Source: Streptomyces sp. NBC_00683 | Lineage (GTDB): Bacteria; Actinomycetota; Actinomycetes; Streptomycetales; Streptomycetaceae | DNA: 64,000 nucleotides | NCBI RefSeq assembly: GCF_036226745.1 | Contig: NZ_CP109013.1 | Coordinates: 4,650,001-4,714,000, forward strand | Reading direction: 5' to 3' | In this document: piece by piece, positions 59,083 to 64,000 of the stretch | Layout: each line of letters opens with the position of its first letter | How positions within the stretch are numbered: the first letter of the stretch is position 1 | The notes under the pieces: generated by a model | Seen by the model: only the letters and a program-made list of their open reading frames with translations | Told to the model about the DNA's origin: nothing | Databases searched by the model: none | Position numbers and translations under genes: made by a program

Positions 59083-59898
59083 ATGCCCTCCCTCACGTCC
59101 CGCGCCGTTTCAGGAGCCGTCCGCACGGCCCGACTTGTCGTCGTGGGCGGCGGCATCTCGTACCGTGCGCTCTTCAACTGGACGACACCCCCGATGTTCA
59201 TCGGCACACTGCTCGTCGGGCCGCTGTTGCAACTGCTGTTCTTCGTCTTCCTCGGGCGGGAGCTCGGGGTTGCCGACGACCGGTTCTACCTGCTCGGCAA
59301 CGCCGTGATCGCCTCCTCCACCGCATGCGTCTACGGCGGCACCATGGCCATCGCCAACGAGCGCCGCTACGGCACCCTCGGCGCGGTCCTCCTCAGCCCC
59401 CGCCGTCGCGCTCCGCTCTGGTTCGGCCGCGCTCTGCCGTATGTGCTCAACGGCCTTCTGATCAGCGTCTTCACGCTCACGGCCGGCTTGCTCCTGCTCG
59501 GTCTGCGGATTCCGCTCGGGGCGGTGCCCGGCCTGGCCGCCGTCCTGCTCGCCGCGTCCGCGGGCTGCTCCGCGTTCGGACTGGCGCTGGGGGCGCTGGG
59601 GCTCCGATTCCGGGATGTCTTCCTCGTGTCGAATGTGGCCGGATCCGTACTGCTCCTGCTGACCGGGGCGAACGTGCCGCGCGACACCCTGCCCGGGTGG
59701 ATGCGGGCCGCCGGGGACATGCTTCCGCTCACCCATGCCGCGGATGCCGCCAGACAGTTGTCCGCAGGCGGCGGGCTGGACCGCGGGCTCCTCGGGGCGG
59801 AGCTCGCGGTCGGGGCGGGGTATGCGCTGCTCGCGGTCGCCCTGCTCGCCGCATTCGAGCGCGGCAGCCGGCGCCGCGCGACTCTCGACGTGATGTGA
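59083..59898 (+). CDS. ABC-2 exporter permease 2
   Basis: A 271-residue membrane protein (MPSLTSRAVSGAVRTARLVV) with six helices. The motif ANERRYGTLGAVLLSPRRR before helix 3 and LLTGANVPRDTLPGWM after helix 5 match ABC-2 permeases. It starts 38 bp after permease 1 and completes the exporter. Confidence 0.9.
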   Translation: MPSLTSRAVSGAVRTARLVVVGGGISYRALFNWTTPPMFIGTLLVGPLLQLLFFVFLGRELGVADDRFYLLGNAVIASSTACVYGGTMAIANERRYGTLGAVLLSPRRRAPLWFGRALPYVLNGLLISVFTLTAGLLLLGLRIPLGAVPGLAAVLLAASAGCSAFGLALGALGLRFRDVFLVSNVAGSVLLLLTGANVPRDTLPGWMRAAGDMLPLTHAADAARQLSAGGGLDRGLLGAELAVGAGYALLAVALLAAFERGSRRRATLDVM

Positions 59899-60033
59899 AT
59901 CGCCTTCGGAGCGTGCTGTTCACCCGGGGTTCGCATCGGCGACGCCCCGGCGTGGCACCGTCCCCTCGGTGCGGATAGCTGGTACCTGGTAGCCGTGCGA
60001 CAGCCGATGCGACGACTTTGAGGGGTACGGGAC

Positions 60034-60231
60034 ATGGAGAGCGTCTCAGCGGTCTTCGCCGGATCGGCATTCGCGCTGTTCGGCGCCGCTCTCCTTATCT
60101 GGACAGGGGCGCGCGCCATCCACCGTGCGCCGGTGGCGCACGGTGTGAGCCCCGTCGCCTCCACCGCTCTCGCCACGCTCTTCGGCGTACTCTTCCTCGT
60201 CCTCGGCGTGTGGTGCTTCACCCGCATCTGA
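60034..60231 (+). CDS. 65-aa small membrane protein
   Basis: ATG 60034 (GAGGGGTACGGGAC upstream) encodes two hydrophobic helices (about 8-28 and 42-62) joined by a loop HRAPVAHGVSPVAS. It has no known domain. It lies between the ABC exporter and topA, in the same direction as both. The ribosome site and clean hydrophobic pattern support a real gene. Confidence 0.7.
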   Translation: MESVSAVFAGSAFALFGAALLIWTGARAIHRAPVAHGVSPVASTALATLFGVLFLVLGVWCFTRI

Positions 60232-60393
60232 TCCAGACCTCCGGCAGGGTCGACTCACCGGCCCTGCCACCGCCCCGCAGGCACCCCGAAACCCGCAGGC
60301 GACAGTGCTGCGAAGCGCGGACCGGGCAGTCCGGGCGGCAGGAATGGCGGAAGTCGGGTTACCGTTCGAGTGGCCGTTGCGGGCTTTTGCCGT

Positions 60394-60424
60394 TTGACAC
60401 GGGGGCGGGTTGTACCGTCACACT
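60394..60424 (+). promoter_or_regulatory. candidate topA promoter with non-standard spacing
   Basis: A perfect -35 TTGACA is at 60394-60399. Possible -10 elements are TACCGT at 60413-60418 (13-bp spacer) or CACACT at 60419-60424 (19-bp spacer). Neither is the usual 17-18 bp. Unusual spacers are typical of supercoiling-sensitive promoters, which fits topoisomerase genes (inference). Confidence 0.4.
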
Positions 60425-60502
60425 CCGCAGCGACAGCACCGCGAGCAGCGTCATTGCGCTGCCCGGATGCCCCACGAGTGCCGACCGGAGAGAAGAGCGA
60501 AG

Positions 60503-63352
60503 TTGTCCCCGACCAGCGAGACCGCAGGCCGCCGACTCGTCATTGTCGAGTCGCCTGCCAAGGCGAAGACGATCAAGGGCTACCTCGGCCCCGGATACGT
60601 CGTCGAGGCGAGCGTCGGGCACATCCGCGACCTGCCGAACGGCGCCGCCGAGGTGCCTGACGAGTACACCGGTGAGGTCCGCCGCCTCGGCGTGGACGTC
60701 GACAACGACTTCCAGCCGATCTACGTCGTCAATGCTGACAAGAAAGCCCAGGTCAGGAAGCTCAAGCAGCTCCTCGCCGAATCCGACGAACTCTTCCTCG
60801 CCACCGATGAGGACCGCGAGGGCGAAGCCATCGCGTGGCACCTGCAGGAAGTGCTCAAGCCCAAGGTCCCGGTCCACCGGATGGTCTTCCACGAGATCAC
60901 CAAGGACGCGATCCGGGCAGCCGTCGCCAACCCGCGCGAGCTGAACCAGCGCATGGTCGACGCCCAGGAAACCCGTCGTATCCTCGACCGCCTCTACGGC
61001 TACGAGGTCTCGCCGGTCCTGTGGAAGAAGGTCATGCCGCGGCTCTCCGCGGGCCGTGTCCAGTCCGTCGCCACGCGCCTCGTCGTCGAGCGGGAGCGCG
61101 AGCGCATCGCCTTCCGTTCCGCCGAGTACTGGGACCTGACCGGCACGTTCGCCACCGGCCGCACCGGTGACGCGTCCGACCCCTCGACGCTCACCGCCCG
61201 CCTCAGCGCGGTCGACGGGCGCCGTATCGCCCAGGGCCGCGACTTCGGTCCGGACGGGCAGCTGAAGTCCGGTGCCGCCCAGACGCTGCACCTGGACGAG
61301 ACGAACGCCCGCGCCCTGGCCGCCGCGCTCGCCGACTCCACGTTCGCCGTACGGTCCGTCGAGTCGAAGCCGTACCGCCGCTCGCCGTACGCGCCCTTCC
61401 GTACGACGACCCTCCAGCAGGAGGCGAGCCGCAAGCTGGGCTTCGGGGCCAAGGCCACGATGCAGGTCGCGCAGAAGCTGTACGAGAACGGCTTCATCAC
61501 CTACATGCGTACCGACTCCACGACGCTCTCGGGCACCGCGATCTCCGCGGCCCGGGCGCAGGTCACGCAGCTGTACGGGGCGAACTACCTCCCGGAGAAG
61601 CCCCGCGTCTACGCCGGGAAGGTCAAGAACGCCCAGGAGGCGCACGAGGCGATCCGCCCCTCCGGCGACCGTTTCCGCACCCCGGCCGAGACCGGCCTCA
61701 CCGGTGACCAGTTCCGGCTGTACGAGCTGATCTGGAAGCGGACCGTCGCCTCCCAGATGAAGGACGCCGTCGGTAACTCCGTCACCGTCAAGATCGGCGG
61801 CCGGGCGAGCGACGGCCGGGACGCCGAGTTCTCCGCGTCCGGCAAGACGATCACCTTCCACGGCTTCATGAAGGCGTACGTCGAAGGCGCGGACGACCCG
61901 AACGCCGAGCTCGACGACCGCGAGCGGCGCCTGCCGCAGGTGGCCGAGGGCGACGCGCTGACCGCCGACGAGGTCACGGTCGACGGCCACGCCACCAAGC
62001 CGCCGGCCCGCTACACCGAGGCCTCGCTGGTCAAGGAGCTCGAAGAGCGCGAGATCGGCCGCCCGTCGACGTACGCCTCGATCATCGGGACCATCCTGGA
62101 CCGCGGCTACGTGTTCAAGAAGGGCACGGCCCTGGTGCCGTCGTTCCTCTCGTTCGCCGTGGTCAACCTGCTGGAGAAGCACTTCGGCCGGCTCGTCGAC
62201 TACGACTTCACCGCCCGCATGGAGGACGACCTCGACCGCATCGCGCGGGGTGAGGCCCAGTCCGTGCCGTGGCTGCGGCGCTTCTACTTCGGCGCCGGTG
62301 CCGAGGGTGCGGCCGGTGCGGGTGCGGCCTCCGACGCGGGCAACGGCGACGGCGACCACCTCGGCGGCCTGAAGGAGCTCGTCACCGACCTCGGTGCGAT
62401 CGACGCCAGGGAGATCTCCTCCTTCCCCGTCGGCAACGACATCAAGCTCCGGGTCGGCAGGTACGGCCCGTACATCGAGCGGGGCGAGAAGGACTCCGAG
62501 GGGCACCAGCGCGCCGATGTGCAGGAAGACCTCGCACCCGACGAGCTGTCCGTGGAGTACGCGGAGGAGCTGCTGGCCAAGCCGAGCGGCGATTTCGAGC
62601 TCGGTGCGGACCCGGTGACCGGGAACCAGATCATCGCCAAGGACGGGCGTTACGGCCCGTACGTCACCGAGGTTCTGCCCGAGGGCACCCCGAAGACCGG
62701 CAAGAACGCGGTGAAGCCGCGGACCGCCTCCCTCTTCAAGTCCATGTCGCTGGACACGGTGACGCTGGCGGACGCGCTCAAGCTGATGTCGCTGCCCCGG
62801 GTCGTCGGCGAGGACGCCGAGGGTGTGGAGATCACCGCGCAGAACGGCCGCTACGGTCCGTACCTCAAGAAGGGGACGGACTCGCGCTCGCTCACGTCCG
62901 AGGACCAGCTCTTCGACATCACGCTCGACGAGGCCCTCGCGATCTACGCCCAGCCGAAGCAGCGCGGGCGGGCCGCCGCCAAGCCGCCGCTGAAGGAACT
63001 GGGCACGGACCCGGTGAGCGGTGCTCCGGTCGTCGTCAAGGACGGGCGCTTCGGCGCGTATGTCACCGACGGCGAGACGAATGCGACGCTGCGGACCGAC
63101 GACAGCGTCGAGGACATCACGCCGGAGCGCGGCTACGAGCTCCTGGCGGAGAAGCGCGCCAAGGGACCCGCCAAGAAGAAGACGGCGAAGAAGGCCCCGG
63201 CCAAGAAGGCGCCCGCGAAGAAGGCGACCGCGGCGAAGACGACGGCCGCCAAGAAGACGACGGCTGCGAAGAAGACGACGGCGAAGAAGGCCACGGCGAA
63301 GAAGGCTCCGGCCAAGAAGACCGCCCCCGCGTCGTCGTCCTCGGACGACTGA
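60503..63352 (+). CDS. topA: DNA topoisomerase I
   Basis: A 949-residue type IA topoisomerase. The TOPRIM domain begins RRLVIVESPAKAKTIKGYLG, with DEDREGEAIAWHL as the metal-binding acidic motif. The catalytic Tyr334 is in TYMRTDSTTLS. After the core come C-terminal repeats (VGRYGPYIERG, KDGRYGPYVTE, QNGRYGPYLKK, KDGRFGAYVTD) in place of zinc fingers, and a lysine-rich tail (AKKAPAKK, AAKKTTAKK; about 885-945), known to aid processivity in streptomycetes. It relaxes negative supercoils. The TTG start at 60503 is inferred from the conserved MSPTSETA start. Confidence 0.96.
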   Translation: MSPTSETAGRRLVIVESPAKAKTIKGYLGPGYVVEASVGHIRDLPNGAAEVPDEYTGEVRRLGVDVDNDFQPIYVVNADKKAQVRKLKQLLAESDELFLATDEDREGEAIAWHLQEVLKPKVPVHRMVFHEITKDAIRAAVANPRELNQRMVDAQETRRILDRLYGYEVSPVLWKKVMPRLSAGRVQSVATRLVVERERERIAFRSAEYWDLTGTFATGRTGDASDPSTLTARLSAVDGRRIAQGRDFGPDGQLKSGAAQTLHLDETNARALAAALADSTFAVRSVESKPYRRSPYAPFRTTTLQQEASRKLGFGAKATMQVAQKLYENGFITYMRTDSTTLSGTAISAARAQVTQLYGANYLPEKPRVYAGKVKNAQEAHEAIRPSGDRFRTPAETGLTGDQFRLYELIWKRTVASQMKDAVGNSVTVKIGGRASDGRDAEFSASGKTITFHGFMKAYVEGADDPNAELDDRERRLPQVAEGDALTADEVTVDGHATKPPARYTEASLVKELEEREIGRPSTYASIIGTILDRGYVFKKGTALVPSFLSFAVVNLLEKHFGRLVDYDFTARMEDDLDRIARGEAQSVPWLRRFYFGAGAEGAAGAGAASDAGNGDGDHLGGLKELVTDLGAIDAREISSFPVGNDIKLRVGRYGPYIERGEKDSEGHQRADVQEDLAPDELSVEYAEELLAKPSGDFELGADPVTGNQIIAKDGRYGPYVTEVLPEGTPKTGKNAVKPRTASLFKSMSLDTVTLADALKLMSLPRVVGEDAEGVEITAQNGRYGPYLKKGTDSRSLTSEDQLFDITLDEALAIYAQPKQRGRAAAKPPLKELGTDPVSGAPVVVKDGRFGAYVTDGETNATLRTDDSVEDITPERGYELLAEKRAKGPAKKKTAKKAPAKKAPAKKATAAKTTAAKKTTAAKKTTAKKATAKKAPAKKTAPASSSSDD

Positions 63353-63367
63353 TTCGCGCTTCCTGAA

Positions 63368-63395
63368 CCCAGGGGCTGGAGATCCAGCCCCTGGG
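63368..63395 (+). terminator. terminator of topA
   Basis: A perfect 13-bp stem CCCAGGGGCTGGA around GA (63368-63380 with 63383-63395), 16 bases past the stop. Confidence 0.8.
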
Positions 63396-63537
63396 GCGCC
63401 CGGACAGCGTCCGGGGCACTACGAAGAGCGGGCCACGGGGCAGGCAGGTGCCCACCGCGAGCACCCCGCCCGCAGTCGGCGGCCGTATGTTCGGACGCGG
63501 CCCCCGAGCACCGCACCGCTCCCGATAGGCTGGGCGG

Positions 63538-64000
63538 ATGACGCGAGCCGAGCAGCCACCGGTCGTGAGCCCCACCTCCGACACACTTGCCGCAGACTCA
63601 CGCGAGCGCGCCGTACGAGCCCTTTTGGGTGTTCCCCCGCTCAGGCGGTTGTGGAGCGCCCAGCTCGTCGGCAGTATCGGCGATTCACTCGCCGTTCTTG
63701 TGCTTGTGCTGTTGTCGCTGCAGGCGGCGGTCCTTGAGGGCTCATTCGGAGCCGGATACCGCGGGGCGGCCTTTGCCGTCGCCGCCGTGTTCGGTGCCCG
63801 GATTATTTCCACCGTGCTCTTCGGAGCCGTACTCCTGGGGCCGTTGACGGCGCTCACGGCGCCCGGCGGTCCGGTCGACCGCCGCTGGCTGATGATCGGG
63901 GCGGACGGGCTGCGGCTCGCGCTGCTGGTCGTCGCGCCGCTGTGGATCGACTGGATGCCGGACAGGGCGCTCATGATGATCCTGATCACCGTCTTCGTGA
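63538..64000 (+). CDS. MFS-like domain start of a probable transporter-thymidylate kinase fusion (cut by window edge)
   Basis: ATG 63538 opens 154 codons that run off the right edge. After about 30 residues comes RRLWSAQLVGSIGDSLAVLVLVLLSLQ and further hydrophobic segments typical of an MFS half. In streptomycetes the gene after topA encodes a long protein with such a membrane half and a C-terminal dTMP kinase; only the membrane part is in this window, so the fusion is inferred from context. Confidence 0.75.
   Translation, partial: MTRAEQPPVVSPTSDTLAADSRERAVRALLGVPPLRRLWSAQLVGSIGDSLAVLVLVLLSLQAAVLEGSFGAGYRGAAFAVAAVFGARIISTVLFGAVLLGPLTALTAPGGPVDRRWLMIGADGLRLALLVVAPLWIDWMPDRALMMILITVFV

Noticed and set aside
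63157..63345. Repeated AAGAAG/GCGAAG units as a DNA repeat or CRISPR-like array
   Set aside because: They encode the lysine/alanine-rich tail of TopA, a known feature; no regular spacer structure.

Overview
The window is chromosomal DNA of a Streptomyces or a very close relative. The base composition is strongly GC-rich with GC-biased third codon positions. Several genes are streptomycete hallmarks: wblA, bldG with an anti-sigma gene, a LAxTG sortase substrate, paired ArsA-like ATPases, and a fused transporter/thymidylate kinase start. I found no insertion sequence, prophage, CRISPR array or rRNA operon.

Layout. 1-13 kb is accessory in character: an HxlR regulator cut by the window edge facing an MFS exporter, a secreted SGNH esterase, htpG, a GHDQ-motif protein, an ARMT1/DUF89 phosphatase, a TetR repressor facing an FMN reductase, an NmrA-type SDR, two VOC proteins, a PyrF-like protein and a sortase-anchored surface protein. 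A tRNA-Pro(CGG) lies at 13.5 kb. 13.6-29.7 kb is a conserved actinobacterial block: metallophosphoesterase, yqeY, class A PBP, wblA, ArsA pair, DUF4177, RidA, NUDIX, MBL-fold hydrolase, crp, nth, CoA-type NUDIX, MarP-type protease, EphE-type hydrolase and a holin-like membrane protein. 29.7-41 kb holds nhaA, acsA, a SulP/carbonic-anhydrase fusion, a deacetylase-like lipoprotein, a CooC-like ATPase, a degenerate Fic-domain protein and a membrane-anchored HAD phosphatase. 41.6-49.6 kb is the Tad/'helicase-secretion neighbourhood': Ssd/TadZ, TadA, TadB, TadC, a Flp-like pilin, two TadE-like proteins, and a convergent MrfA-type helicase. 49.7-64 kb has bldG, its anti-sigma partner, a proton-pumping pyrophosphatase, a lipoprotein, an NPPF methyltransferase, an ArsR regulator with an ABC-2 exporter, topA, and the start of an MFS-thymidylate kinase fusion.

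From memory, the gene order from topA to the metallophosphoesterase closely matches Mycobacterium tuberculosis Rv3646c-Rv3683 (topA, helicase, tad genes, ssd, SerB-like HAD, acs, ephE, marP, nudix, nth, crp, MBL, ridA, arsA pair, whiB4, ponA2, phosphoesterase). This is therefore an old core arrangement concerned with envelope, redox and stress functions.

The most unusual signal is at gene junctions. At three junctions (nth/NUDIX, tadE/second tadE-like gene, methyltransferase/arsR) a short tandem duplication lies in or beside very short ORFs. Each of these ORFs stops on a TGA that overlaps the next GTG or ATG. The most striking case is a 17-bp unit repeated four times, giving three consecutive six-codon mini-ORFs before the real start. 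Further short duplications cover the stop-codon regions of acsA and the helicase. Other points of interest are a PyrF-like protein with changed active-site residues, a Fic domain lacking its catalytic histidine, and a DasR-like site upstream of acsA.
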